Shown here one piece after another: positions 8,236 to 16,123 of a stretch of 23,934 nt of DNA. Position 1 is the first letter of the stretch. Each line of letters opens with the position of its first letter. The stretch is from a virus. A program made the translations under genes and the position numbers. The notes beneath the pieces were generated by a model. It searched no databases. It saw only the letters and a list, made by a program, of their open reading frames with translations, and was not told the origin of the DNA. The DNA lies in IMG/VR virus record IMGVR_UViG_3300030012_000407, positions 1 to 23,934 of that record, one strand, 5' to 3'.

Positions 8236-8714
8236 TGGCAATAGGAACAAGTAAAGTATTAAGAGGTAATCAAGGTGGTCACGCTGGTTTTGTTACAGCT
8301 ACCATTGATGAGAAAGAGCTGAAGTCTTTAATTAAGGACTTAGAGAGTCTTAATATGTCTGATAGTAAAAACAAGACACTAATAAGACAAGGTATGAGAA
8401 AGGCTGCAAAGCCAATACTACAAGAGCTTAAAAATATAGTTCCAGTTAAATCTAAGCAACTTAAAAAATCTTTAGCTGTAATAAGTGGTAAAAACAGAAA
8501 GGGAGTATCTCCTAGTGTTTTTGTAGGACCAAGAGTAAAAAAATCATTTGCTGCTATGGATAAAAGTGGATTTTATTTCTATTTCTTAGAGTATGGATTT
8601 AGAGGAATACCAGGTCTAAGAATGTTGGATAAAGCTGCTGCTAGTCAAGGTAACACAGCTATCAATAGCGTAATATCTGAAATAAAAAAACTCATTGACA
8701 AAAGAATGAAATAA
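8235..8714 (+). CDS. Tail-completion / neck protein, HK97 gp10-like
   Basis: 159 residues with the HK97 gp10 pattern: a helical N-terminal part ('MRKAAKPILQELKNIVPVKS' near 49-68), the KSKQLKKSL stretch, a 'SVFVGPRVKKS' strand, 'FYFYFLEYGFRGIPG' and a final helix with 'MLDKAAASQGNTAINSV'. This family joins the tail tube to the head in siphoviruses. It overlaps both neighbours by one base (TAATG). It starts eight genes after terS in the normal morphogenetic order. Confidence 0.84.
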   Translation: MAIGTSKVLRGNQGGHAGFVTATIDEKELKSLIKDLESLNMSDSKNKTLIRQGMRKAAKPILQELKNIVPVKSKQLKKSLAVISGKNRKGVSPSVFVGPRVKKSFAAMDKSGFYFYFLEYGFRGIPGLRMLDKAAASQGNTAINSVISEIKKLIDKRMK

Positions 8715-9133
8715 TGGAAGTAGGAAAAGCAGTTTTTGACATATTAATTAGTGATGTAGATGTAAGAACAAGAATATCTGAGGATGGTGAAAATCCTAGA
8801 ATCTTTCCTAGTCGATATGACTTTCCTATTAATGTATTACTACCATATATCACTTATCAAATAGTATCAGACGAGCCAAACAACACAAAAAACGGCGTAA
8901 GCACTTATGACTATGTTACAATCCAAATAAGTATATACGATTTAAGATATAGCACTTTAGTAGATTTAGGTAGTAAAGTTAGAACAGCTTTAGATTATAC
9001 AAGTGGAACGTTTAGAGGGGTTGTAGTAGATAAGATATTTTTTCAAAATCAGAATGAATTATTTGACGATTCTGCTGGTGAACAAGGATTTTATGGAATA
9101 GCACAAGATTACAGATTTAACATAAATAGATAG
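8714..9133 (+). CDS. Tail terminator protein (DUF3168-like)
   Basis: 139 residues. The sequence 'VGKAVFDILISDVDVRTRI' at the start, 'NVLLPYITYQIVSDEPNNTKNG' in the middle and 'YVTIQISIYDLRYSTLVDLGSKVRTALD' resemble DUF3168 tail-completion proteins, which cap the tail tube and stop its polymerisation. The position between the gp10-like neck protein and the tube protein is where tail terminators are found. Moderate to good confidence from pattern and synteny. Confidence 0.78.
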   Translation: MEVGKAVFDILISDVDVRTRISEDGENPRIFPSRYDFPINVLLPYITYQIVSDEPNNTKNGVSTYDYVTIQISIYDLRYSTLVDLGSKVRTALDYTSGTFRGVVVDKIFFQNQNELFDDSAGEQGFYGIAQDYRFNINR

Positions 9134-9135
9134 AT

Positions 9136-9312
9136 ATGTATAAAGTAAAGATAAAAAAAGATATTGAATGTCGTGGGGTTGAGTATAAAGAAGGCGAATC
9201 TTACGAGGTAGTAAGAACAGTCTTTAATTTTCTCAGACATAACAATGCAATAGACACAACAAAGAAAAAATCTAAAAAGAAGGAAACTTCAAAGGATTTA
9301 GATATTAGCTAA
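9136..9312 (+). CDS. Small basic protein between tail terminator and tube genes
   Basis: 58 residues, start MYKVKIKKDIECRGVEYKEG, ending in a lysine-rich tail (KKKSKKKETSKDLDIS). The ATG is two bases after the upstream stop and the frame fills the otherwise empty gap before the tube gene, so it is very likely translated. The pattern of a short beta-rich domain with a 'G-x-x-Y-x-x-G' turn recalls small phage proteins at this position, but no function is known to me. Confidence 0.65.
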   Translation: MYKVKIKKDIECRGVEYKEGESYEVVRTVFNFLRHNNAIDTTKKKSKKKETSKDLDIS

Positions 9313-9336
9313 TTATAAATTTAAAATTAAAATATT

Positions 9337-9786
9337 ATGGCAATTTTTAACGGAACAGACCTAGTGCTTACGGTAAGTCCTAGTTCTGGTGGTGCGAATG
9401 CAAAATTGATGCATTCTCAGAATGTATCATTAAGTATGAACGTAGATACAATAGACATCTCAACAAAAGACTCTAGTGGTTTTAGAGATTTACTAGCTGG
9501 TCAGATGTCTTTTAGCTTATCAGCAGATGGACTTATGGACTTCGCTGGTGTAGATGGTGATACAGAAGTAGACGAGCTATTTAATCAAATGTTTCAGCCA
9601 GTAGGTGGAACTGGTAGAACAGCAGTAACTTTTGTATTTGGTTTAGCTTCTCCAGCATCTGGAGACTTTACTTATAGCGGTTCTGGTTTTATTACAAGTC
9701 TTGAGATTTCTGCTGGAAATGAAGATGCTCCAACTTATTCTGTAAGTATTGAAGGTACTGGTGCTTTAGTTCAGAACGCAATTTAA
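9337..9786 (+). CDS. Major tail tube protein
   Basis: 149 residues, beta-rich, with the TP901-1/phage major tail protein pattern: 'MAIFNGTDLVLTV' at the start, 'VDTIDISTKDSSGFRDLLAGQMSFSLSADGLMDF' spread over about 36-69, and 'YSGSGFITSLEISAGNEDAPTYSVSIEGTGAL' at the end. It would polymerise as hexameric rings around the tape measure. The length is typical of short tube proteins. A hairpin with a UACG tetraloop follows the gene (9800-9833), paralleling the hairpin after the capsid gene. Both are the most abundant proteins of the virion. Confidence 0.88.
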   Translation: MAIFNGTDLVLTVSPSSGGANAKLMHSQNVSLSMNVDTIDISTKDSSGFRDLLAGQMSFSLSADGLMDFAGVDGDTEVDELFNQMFQPVGGTGRTAVTFVFGLASPASGDFTYSGSGFITSLEISAGNEDAPTYSVSIEGTGALVQNAI

Positions 9787-9799
9787 TAATTTCTTTGTT

Positions 9800-9833
9800 G
9801 GTTGGGGATTGTGCTACGGCACGTCTCCCAACT
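9800..9833 (+). promoter_or_regulatory. UACG-tetraloop hairpin after the tube gene
   Basis: GTTGGGGATTGTGC (9801-9814), loop TACG, GCACGTCTCCCAAC (9819-9832): a stem of 14 positions with two mismatches and two G-U pairs, capped by a UNCG-type tetraloop; G9800-T9833 can extend it. No T-tract follows, so it is better seen as a 3'-end stabiliser or processing site, or a weak pause, than a classical terminator. Confidence 0.62.
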
Positions 9834-9855
9834 AGCAATATAAAACCAACAAGAT

Positions 9856-10206
9856 ATGTATGAAGTAGTTATAATAAACGGAAAAGATTACCCAGTAAGA
9901 TTTGGAATGAATAGTCTTAGGCTATTTTGCAAAGATACTAATAGAAGTTTGGCTGACTTAGATAAGCTAGGAGAGGGTATGAGCTTAGACGATGCTTGTT
10001 ATCTAATCTTAAATGGATTAAAAGACGGCTCTAGGGTGAGTGGTCAAGAATGTTCTTTGAGTGTTGATGATGTCGCTGATATGTTAGACGAGGATTTTGA
10101 GGCTTTAAATAAAGTGTTAGAGGTATTCTCGGAGCAATTCAATGCTAAATTCGAAACGGAGGGAAACGACAAAGCCACGAAGAAAGTGGCAAAGAAGAAG
10201 AAGTAA
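9856..10206 (+). CDS. Tail assembly chaperone, gpG-like (unshifted product)
   Basis: 116 residues, start MYEVVIINGKDYPVRFGMNS, with a helical body ('LRLFCKDTNRSLADLDKLGEGMSLDDACYLILNG') and a lysine-rich end. It lies in the invariant slot between the tube protein and the tape measure. In siphoviruses such proteins bind the tape measure and recruit tube subunits; they are not in the finished virion. The slippery heptamer near codons 102-104 gives a second, longer product by -1 frameshifting. Identity as gpG rests on position plus the frameshift architecture. Confidence 0.87.
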   Translation: MYEVVIINGKDYPVRFGMNSLRLFCKDTNRSLADLDKLGEGMSLDDACYLILNGLKDGSRVSGQECSLSVDDVADMLDEDFEALNKVLEVFSEQFNAKFETEGNDKATKKVAKKKK

Positions 10207-10532
10207 CTTGGGATAAATTAGAGTCTGTTGCTTATGGTCTAGGTTTATTACCTAAAGACTTTTGGAATCTAACCTTTCACGAGTTTCTATGTACTCAAAA
10301 AGGTATTAATGACCGATTTGAATTAGAACAACGTCAAGAGTGGGAACGAGTGCGATGGTTGGCTTGTGTTAATTTACAGCCACACACTAAGAAAGGACAA
10401 AATCTAACTCCTCAAAAACTTGTTAAGTTTGATTGGGAGAAAAAGAAAGTTAAGACTGACATCAACAAACAAAGAAAGAGAGCTGAATATGTTAAAAAGA
10501 AATACGAATTGCTAAATAAAGACAATGGCTGA
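9856..10532 (+). CDS. Tail assembly chaperone gpG-T (-1 frameshift fusion)
   Basis: The first 104 codons of the chaperone are read in the zero frame to AAC at 10165-10167. After a -1 slip, reading continues from CGA at 10167-10169 to the TGA at 10530-10532, giving 225 residues. The T part has 'WDKLESVAYGLGLLPKDFWNLT', a pattern very like T domains of other chaperones, then 'FHEFLCTQKGINDRFELEQ' and a basic helical end. The -1 frame is open from 10149 and lacks a sensible own start over most of its length; an internal ATG at 10350 would give only 60 residues. The stop overlaps the tape measure start. Confidence 0.86.
10161..10190 (+). promoter_or_regulatory. Programmed -1 ribosomal frameshift signal
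   Basis: The heptamer G-GGA-AAC (10161-10167) is a canonical X-XXY-YYZ slippery site in the chaperone frame. Six bases later comes a hairpin, GCCAC (10174-10178), loop GAAGAAA, GTGGC (10186-10190). Spacing of five to nine bases from a stem is the usual stimulatory arrangement. Lambda uses the related GGGAAAG at the same gene boundary. The stem is only 5 bp, so a pseudoknot or modest efficiency is possible. Confidence 0.87.
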
Positions 10533-12558
10533 GAAAACATTAAGCGTAAAACTATCCTTAAACGATAAGCAATTTCAAAGTGCTTTAAGAAAGTCTACTA
10601 GGTCTATCAAAAGATTTGGTAGTAAAATGCAAGGCTTTGGACAAACTTTGACTAGAAACATTACACTTCCAGTTATTGGTCTTGGAGCTGCTGCTGTTAA
10701 ATTGGCTTCAGACTTTGAAGAAACTCAGTCTAAATTCAATACTGTATTCAAAGATATATCTGACAATGCTCAAGAAGCATCAAAAGAGTTATCTAGTAGC
10801 TTTGGATTAAGTTCAAGAGCTTCTATGCAATTACTTTCTGACACTGGGGATTTATTGACTGGTTTTGGATTTACTCAAGAAGAAGCATTAAAACTATCAA
10901 CAGAGGTAAATCAATTGGCCGTAGATTTAGCTTCATTCACTAATTTTAGTGGAGGAGCTGAGGGAGCTAGTTTGGCTTTGACAAAGGCATTACTAGGTGA
11001 AAGAGAATCTATTAAGCAATTAGGAATAGCAATAACAGAAGCAGATTTAAAACAATTTGCTGCTGATCAGGGATTAGTTTTTAAAGAATTAGGCAGAGTA
11101 GAAAAAGCTAACTTAACATTTCAACTTGCTTTAAAACAAAGTGCTAACGCTGTTGGAGATTTTGCTAGGACTTCTGACAGTTTTGCTAATCAATTAAGAC
11201 AATTAAAATCAGACCTTGAAGATGTTGCAGTAGAGCTAGGAGTTGAACTTTTGCCAATAGCTAAATCTTTAGTAGTTGGATTGAGAGATTTGACTAAATT
11301 TACAAGTCAATTTTCTAGTGAACAAAAGAAAGGAGCTTTAAAAGTAGCTGGTTTTGCTGCTGCCTTAGGTCCTATACTAACGGTAGGTGGTAAACTTGTG
11401 ATAGTATTTGGAACACTTAGAAAGTTCTTTTTAGGTAAATTTTTACCAGCTATGAGATTGGTTGCAAAAGTATTGATGAATTTGACTCCACAAGGTAGAA
11501 TAATAAGTGGATTGATTGTTGCAGCTTCTTTTCTTGTCACAAATTGGGGTAAGGTAAAAAAAGGTTTTGATGACTTAGTAGATTCCACAACAACACTATT
11601 AGAAAAATTAGGTCTACTTAAAAAGCAAGAAGATTTAGGATTAGACTTTTCAATACAAGAGGGAGAGGTTTTAACTCGAGAAGAAATGATGCGTAGAGCT
11701 GCTGGTAGACAAGGTATAAAAATTATACCTAAAAAACAAGTATCACCAGAGGAAGCAGAACGTAAAAGACAAATGGCAATTGATAAACTAGCAGCAAGTC
11801 AATTAAATTTTGCAGATTCTATTAGTCACACATCAGTAGAACTAAAAAAAGTAGAAGATAATTTTGAAACATTAAAACCAATAGTAGAAGATTTTGCTGA
11901 AACTGGAGCAAAAAGTTTTAGTGAAGCTTTTTTTGATTTTAGTGAAGAATTTAAAGCTGAACTTCAAAACACATTTACAGAAATATCAAACTTAGTTTCA
12001 AGTATTTCTAATTTGTTTAGTCAAATACACAATAAAAGAATGATTGAGTTAGATAATGAAAAAGCTAAAGAATTAGATAAAATTGCTGCTTCTAAAATGA
12101 GTGAAGAAGAAAAAGAAAATGCAATAAATGCTATCAATGCAAAATTTGATAAGAAAAAAGCAGAAGCAGACAAGAAACAAGCAAAAAGAGCTAAGGCTAT
12201 GGCAATACTAGAGGCTACCGTTGCAACTGCTGCTGCTGTTGTAAAAGCATTACCTAACATTCCATTATCAATAGCTGCTAGTGTAATAGGTGCTGCACAA
12301 ATAGCAACTATTGCATCTACACAAATTCCAGCGTTTGCAGAAGGTGGATTAGTTTCTGGAGCAACATTAGGTCTAATTGGAGAAGGACCAGGCACATCAA
12401 TGTCCAATCCAGAAGTTATAGCACCACTTGACAAGCTACAATCTATGATTGGTCAAGGTAATGGAAGCGTTGAGGTCTTTGGTCGTATAAGTGGCTCAGA
12501 TATATTAATTAGCTCAGACAGAGCAAGAAAGAATAGAGATAGAACAAGAGGTTACTAA
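10525..12558 (+). CDS. Tail tape measure protein (TP901-like)
   Basis: 677 residues. The N-terminal 'MAEKTLSVKLSLNDKQFQSA' and 'MQGFGQTLTRNITLPVIGLGAAAVKLASDFEETQSKF' carry the TP901 tape measure signature. Hydrophobic segments lie around 270-320, a long coiled coil (about 500-560) carries 'KAKELDKIAASKMSEEEKENAINAINAKFDKKKAEADKK', and the end has 'FAEGGLVSGATLGLIGEGPG' with 'EVIAPLDKL', a common tape measure terminus. It sets tail length and later helps DNA cross the membranes; at about 1.5 angstrom per residue a tail near 100 nm is expected. It starts inside the end of the chaperone T frame and ends on the ATG of the tail-tip gene. Confidence 0.93.
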   Translation: MAEKTLSVKLSLNDKQFQSALRKSTRSIKRFGSKMQGFGQTLTRNITLPVIGLGAAAVKLASDFEETQSKFNTVFKDISDNAQEASKELSSSFGLSSRASMQLLSDTGDLLTGFGFTQEEALKLSTEVNQLAVDLASFTNFSGGAEGASLALTKALLGERESIKQLGIAITEADLKQFAADQGLVFKELGRVEKANLTFQLALKQSANAVGDFARTSDSFANQLRQLKSDLEDVAVELGVELLPIAKSLVVGLRDLTKFTSQFSSEQKKGALKVAGFAAALGPILTVGGKLVIVFGTLRKFFLGKFLPAMRLVAKVLMNLTPQGRIISGLIVAASFLVTNWGKVKKGFDDLVDSTTTLLEKLGLLKKQEDLGLDFSIQEGEVLTREEMMRRAAGRQGIKIIPKKQVSPEEAERKRQMAIDKLAASQLNFADSISHTSVELKKVEDNFETLKPIVEDFAETGAKSFSEAFFDFSEEFKAELQNTFTEISNLVSSISNLFSQIHNKRMIELDNEKAKELDKIAASKMSEEEKENAINAINAKFDKKKAEADKKQAKRAKAMAILEATVATAAAVVKALPNIPLSIAASVIGAAQIATIASTQIPAFAEGGLVSGATLGLIGEGPGTSMSNPEVIAPLDKLQSMIGQGNGSVEVFGRISGSDILISSDRARKNRDRTRGY

Positions 12559-14687
12559 TGGCAAGACATAGAAAGTTTTTTATAGAGTTTCAAACAGATA
12601 ATGGCACTTTTTATCAAATACAGATATTTAATAATGATTCTGCTGACTCAACTTTTCACACTCCTAATGTAGGGGATGATGGATTTAGTTTAACTTATCA
12701 GACCGATACAGATAATAGATTCACAGGTTTGATACCAAGTGAAGTTAAATTTGATATTTTTTTAGAAAATGATGCACAGAGAGCTGTTGTAAATAATATA
12801 CAGACAAAAGCTTATGGGACTTTTGATATGGCTATTTATAAAAGTACTGATGACTCAAGCTATGATTTGTATTGGGCTGGAGTATTATTGAATGACGTAT
12901 CAAATGAAAAAGACATTGACTATCCACAAAGGGTTACACTAACAGCAATAGATGGATTAGCAGCTTTAAAAGATAAACCATTTAATGAAAATGTAGGATA
13001 TGACACACCATCATCATTTAAAATTATTTTTTATTTTCTAAACGCTTTTAGACTGCAAATTCCTTGGACATCTAATTACATAGCAGCTAACGAGGATTTG
13101 ATTTTTACTTATGTCAATTGGAGTACTGATTCAGCTACTTACATCGCTAGTCGAGACCCATTAAATTTTAGTAGGTTTAATTTTATGACTTTTGTTGAAG
13201 TAGATGAAGATGATGGAACAAAAAAATATAAAGACACTTTCTTTTTATTAGACTCAATATGTAAGAGCTTTTGTGTAAGATGTTTTTTTAGTGAAGGCAC
13301 GTGGCATATTGTAAGCGTAAATAATTATGATAATTGGAAAAGTCCGAATACTAACTTTTTTAGAAAGTATATAAATGCTAATGTTTTAACTCCTTCAACA
13401 AATGGAACTACTTCAAAGACTTTAGCAGAGGGTACGACAATTAAAAGATTCGGAGCTAGTTTTGGTATGCTACCAATACTTAAAGAAGTACGAGCTAAAT
13501 ATAGTAATTTAACTCCTTACGATATTACACAAATAACATACAACAACAATAGTGATACTTCTACAGATTTTGAATTTAATTCTAATGAAATACCTATTTG
13601 GAATGGATATTCTTATGCTAATGTCAATTATACTGGTTCTAATTATGATTTTAACAGAGCTCCAAACGATGCGTTGATTATTGATTTAGGTAGTGTTGCT
13701 GCTGTATCTGGTTCTGGTTTGTTAATTAATAGAGATTTTTTATTTAGCACAACTCAAGTTTTAGATTTTAGTGATGTTGCTGGACAAAATGATGCTATAA
13801 AAGTAAAATTGGCTTTAAGATTTAGATTAGTAGGTGCTTCTGGTACGACACATTACTGGCCATTAAGTGCATCTAACGACACTTGGTTTACATCTAATAT
13901 ATTTCCAATTACGCAAGAATTAGGACCAGCGTTGTTTTGGTATAATTTTACATTTGGTAATAATTATATAAATGTAAATTTACAAACAACTGAACTCCCC
14001 GAGAGTGGTCAATTATTCTTTGAGGCTTTTGCTAAATGCTTTTATAATAATTATGCAGGAGTTCCAGTCGGAATAAATGCAATAGAAATAACAGACAGTA
14101 CTTCAACTGCTGACCCAACTAAAATTTTAGTTTTTTCTCAACCAGAATTTAGTGAGGAACAAGGTTTTAAATATACATTAAACAATGAAGTAATTACTGA
14201 TAAGTTCTTTATCTCAATCAACTCTCCATCTGGAACGGCTATAACCAATGGAGTAAAATTAGAATTAGATGATAATTTTTTTGGAACTGGACCAACAAGT
14301 GGAGCAGTTGGAAGATTGGAGACTTTTAACTTTACTTCAGGATCGTTTGACGATGGTACAAATGCAACTTGGAAAGCCTTTGGCTCTGGTAGCGGTGTAG
14401 AGTTTACTCAATTACAAGTTAATCAAGTTCTAAAAGGACAAATGCAAGGAGCAAAGATATTTAATGGTAGTTTAAAAATTACAGACAAGACTAATCAGTA
14501 TCATTTTATAAATGGAATAGAAATAGATTCAACAATGTATGCACCTTTTCAAGTTACTTATAATGCTAATGAAGAAGTTTGGTCTGGTGTATGGTATCAG
14601 ATAGATTTAAGCACTGATACTCAAACAGTATCAAGTGGATTTATTTCGGGAATAGGTGACGCAAATAATTTAGAAACAGCTTTCTAA
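12558..14687 (+). CDS. Tail tip / baseplate protein
   Basis: 709 residues, beta-rich, N-terminus MARHRKFFIEFQTDNGTFYQ. The first third ('DGFSLTYQTDTDNRFTGLIPSEVKFDIFLENDAQ', 'YDLYWAGVLLNDVSNEKDIDYPQRVTLTAIDGLAALKDKPF') is a pattern I associate with large tail-tip proteins of Bacteroidota phages, in the place of distal tail and hub proteins elsewhere. The rest has aromatic-rich repeats of beta strands and no enzymatic motif that I can see. It directly follows the tape measure (one-base overlap), so it is expected at the end of the tail where host contact starts. Domain-level function is inferred from position. Confidence 0.72.
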   Translation: MARHRKFFIEFQTDNGTFYQIQIFNNDSADSTFHTPNVGDDGFSLTYQTDTDNRFTGLIPSEVKFDIFLENDAQRAVVNNIQTKAYGTFDMAIYKSTDDSSYDLYWAGVLLNDVSNEKDIDYPQRVTLTAIDGLAALKDKPFNENVGYDTPSSFKIIFYFLNAFRLQIPWTSNYIAANEDLIFTYVNWSTDSATYIASRDPLNFSRFNFMTFVEVDEDDGTKKYKDTFFLLDSICKSFCVRCFFSEGTWHIVSVNNYDNWKSPNTNFFRKYINANVLTPSTNGTTSKTLAEGTTIKRFGASFGMLPILKEVRAKYSNLTPYDITQITYNNNSDTSTDFEFNSNEIPIWNGYSYANVNYTGSNYDFNRAPNDALIIDLGSVAAVSGSGLLINRDFLFSTTQVLDFSDVAGQNDAIKVKLALRFRLVGASGTTHYWPLSASNDTWFTSNIFPITQELGPALFWYNFTFGNNYINVNLQTTELPESGQLFFEAFAKCFYNNYAGVPVGINAIEITDSTSTADPTKILVFSQPEFSEEQGFKYTLNNEVITDKFFISINSPSGTAITNGVKLELDDNFFGTGPTSGAVGRLETFNFTSGSFDDGTNATWKAFGSGSGVEFTQLQVNQVLKGQMQGAKIFNGSLKITDKTNQYHFINGIEIDSTMYAPFQVTYNANEEVWSGVWYQIDLSTDTQTVSSGFISGIGDANNLETAF

Positions 14688-14688
14688 A

Positions 14689-15504
14689 ATGAGAAATTTA
14701 AGTAACTATATATATAATGAGTCAATTGGTGTTACCTCAGACAACACTACTAGTTTGACATTGACTTTTTTAAACATTATTCCATCAACATCAAGCACAG
14801 ATACAATAATTAAATCTGGCGATGTTGTAAATGTTATATGTTCTGATACAGGAGCTTTGATTTCATTTACTGCCAACGCTGATGTTAATTACAACTCAAC
14901 TAGATTGCAATTTGCATCTACAGCAGTAGATCAAATAATACCAGTTGGAAGCGTATTGTTAATGAACAGAGAAAAAAAGTTTGACAGAACACATTCAAGT
15001 CTGCAATACATTACTTTTTCTAGTCAAGCAGCCACAGCTGAACAATGGAAGACTTTTAGTTCTGCTGGTATATCAAACCATACTTGGAACACTGCAACAA
15101 CTGATAAAGGCACAACAGTTGGATCGTCACAAATAACATCAATATCTACAGCTATACAATCGGTTGGTATTGTTGTTCCTTATGCTTGTGAATTAATAGG
15201 TATTAGAGCAATAATTTATAGGGTTGGTAACTTCCAAACTGCTGTTGGTTTGTTTTGTGGAACTCCAGCTTATAACGACAATGCAACTCAAGACTTTACT
15301 TTAAGAGCTTATGCAGCTGCTGATAATTCTGCTGGTCCTGATTCTAATTATTCACAGCGACCAGTAAAAGCTGAGGACTTGACGAGGTCACATTCATTAG
15401 CTGCTGGAGATATTATACTACCAGCTTTTAATAGTGTTACAAATAATGGAGGTAATGCTAGGATTACATATACAATAGTGCTTAAAACAACTAACATACT
15501 ATGA
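14689..15504 (+). CDS. Probable tail appendage / receptor-binding candidate
   Basis: 271 residues rich in Ser, Thr, Asn and Ala, one base after the tail-tip gene. The N-terminal half looks like a small beta domain ('SGDVVNVICSDTGALISFTANADV', 'IIPVGSVLLMNREKKFDR'). The C-terminal half ('VGIVVPYACELIGIRAIIYRVG', 'TAVGLFCGTPAYND', 'DFTLRAYAAADNSAGPD') looks like a jelly-roll type module. Being the last structural gene before lysis, it is the best receptor-binding candidate in the window. No carbohydrate-binding or enzymatic motif is recognised, so the role is inference. Confidence 0.55.
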   Translation: MRNLSNYIYNESIGVTSDNTTSLTLTFLNIIPSTSSTDTIIKSGDVVNVICSDTGALISFTANADVNYNSTRLQFASTAVDQIIPVGSVLLMNREKKFDRTHSSLQYITFSSQAATAEQWKTFSSAGISNHTWNTATTDKGTTVGSSQITSISTAIQSVGIVVPYACELIGIRAIIYRVGNFQTAVGLFCGTPAYNDNATQDFTLRAYAAADNSAGPDSNYSQRPVKAEDLTRSHSLAAGDIILPAFNSVTNNGGNARITYTIVLKTTNIL

Positions 15505-15629
15505 TAAAAGAAGATATAGAAAAACTGAAAATTGATATTGAGGATGCTATGCTCTCAGGAGACTATGAAAGTATTGTTGTAATATTAAAATTAATTATAG
15601 ATAAAATAGAAGAACTAGAGAAAAAATGA
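15501..15629 (+). CDS. Small acidic helical protein, 42 residues
   Basis: MIKEDIEKLKIDIEDAMLSG, followed by a heptad-like helix ending in KIIEELEKK-type charged residues. It overlaps the upstream stop by four bases (ATGA) and the next ATG by four bases, so the frame is embedded in a translationally coupled chain. It is predicted all-alpha and may dimerise. I do not recognise a family. Confidence 0.6.
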   Translation: MIKEDIEKLKIDIEDAMLSGDYESIVVILKLIIDKIEELEKK

Positions 15630-15790
15630 AAAATTTATTAAAAGAATGTTCTGACGTTCTAACACTAAACATTACAACATTAGCTATTAGTTTCACTCAA
15701 GTTGAGATGATATTAAAAATAGTTCTTTTGATTTTGTCAATTGTATATACTACTGATAAGATAATAAAAAACCGTAAGAAAAATGGCTAA
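15626..15790 (+). CDS. Small membrane protein, holin-like
   Basis: 54 residues with two hydrophobic stretches, about 11-25 (VLTLNITTLAISFTQ) and about 29-47 (ILKIVLLILSIVYTTDKII), and a basic tail (KNRKKNG). Small two-segment membrane proteins with a charged C-terminus just before the endolysin are typical holins or holin modulators. It overlaps both neighbours by 4 and 8 bases. Function is inferred from size, hydrophobicity and the position upstream of the M15 peptidase. Confidence 0.62.
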   Translation: MKNLLKECSDVLTLNITTLAISFTQVEMILKIVLLILSIVYTTDKIIKNRKKNG

Positions 15791-15914
15791 ATTAATATCA
15801 AGTAATTTTAGAGAAAAGCCTAAAAAAAAGAGAAAGGGCATACATTCAAAAAATAAAAGTAAAACAAAAGGAGGCTCTCAATATTTAAAGCCTTACAATA
15901 AACAAGGTAGATAA
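15783..15914 (+). CDS. Very basic 43-residue protein
   Basis: MAKLISSNFREKPKKKRKGI then HSKNKSKTKGGSQYLKPYNKQGR. About a third of the residues are Lys or Arg and the end 'YLKPYNKQGR' resembles short basic proteins that I have seen near lysis genes in Bacteroidota phages. The stop overlaps the next ATG (TAATG). It could bind nucleic acid or lipid headgroups. No function is known to me. Confidence 0.6.
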   Translation: MAKLISSNFREKPKKKRKGIHSKNKSKTKGGSQYLKPYNKQGR

Positions 15915-16123
15915 TGGAAGATATATTAAAATTAATTGAAACATACGGAATAACACTAGTTTTATTAATTGGTAGTTGCTACGCATTATATAAGTTTTTT
16001 GTTTTTAGCATATACGAAGTCAAAGGACAATTCTCTAAATACCACGAAAACAACGCTAAGGATATGCAATATATTAAAAGTAAGATTGACATAATTTTAG
16101 AATTTATAAAACAAAAAAAATGA
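15914..16123 (+). CDS. Single-TM protein with coiled-coil tail, holin-like
   Basis: 69 residues. One membrane segment at about 11-31 (YGITLVLLIGSCYALYKFFVF), then a charged amphipathic helix ('KYHENNAKDMQYIKSKIDIILEFIKQKK'). This resembles BhlA/UviB-type small holins, which have one N-terminal TM and a cytoplasmic helix. It lies in the lysis region and its stop overlaps the ATG of the next tiny reading frame. BhlA-like function is an inference from topology. Confidence 0.6.
   Translation: MEDILKLIETYGITLVLLIGSCYALYKFFVFSIYEVKGQFSKYHENNAKDMQYIKSKIDIILEFIKQKK

Noticed and set aside
10350-10532. Independent 60-residue gene before the tape measure
   Set aside because: It is the end of the -1 frameshifted T domain; the frame is open upstream to 10149 with T-domain motifs before the internal ATG.
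12021-12434. Minus-strand open frame of 137 codons inside the tape measure gene
   Set aside because: Composition (Ala, Ile, Ser rich) is what the antisense of the tape measure coiled coil gives; the tape measure is certain in the + frame.
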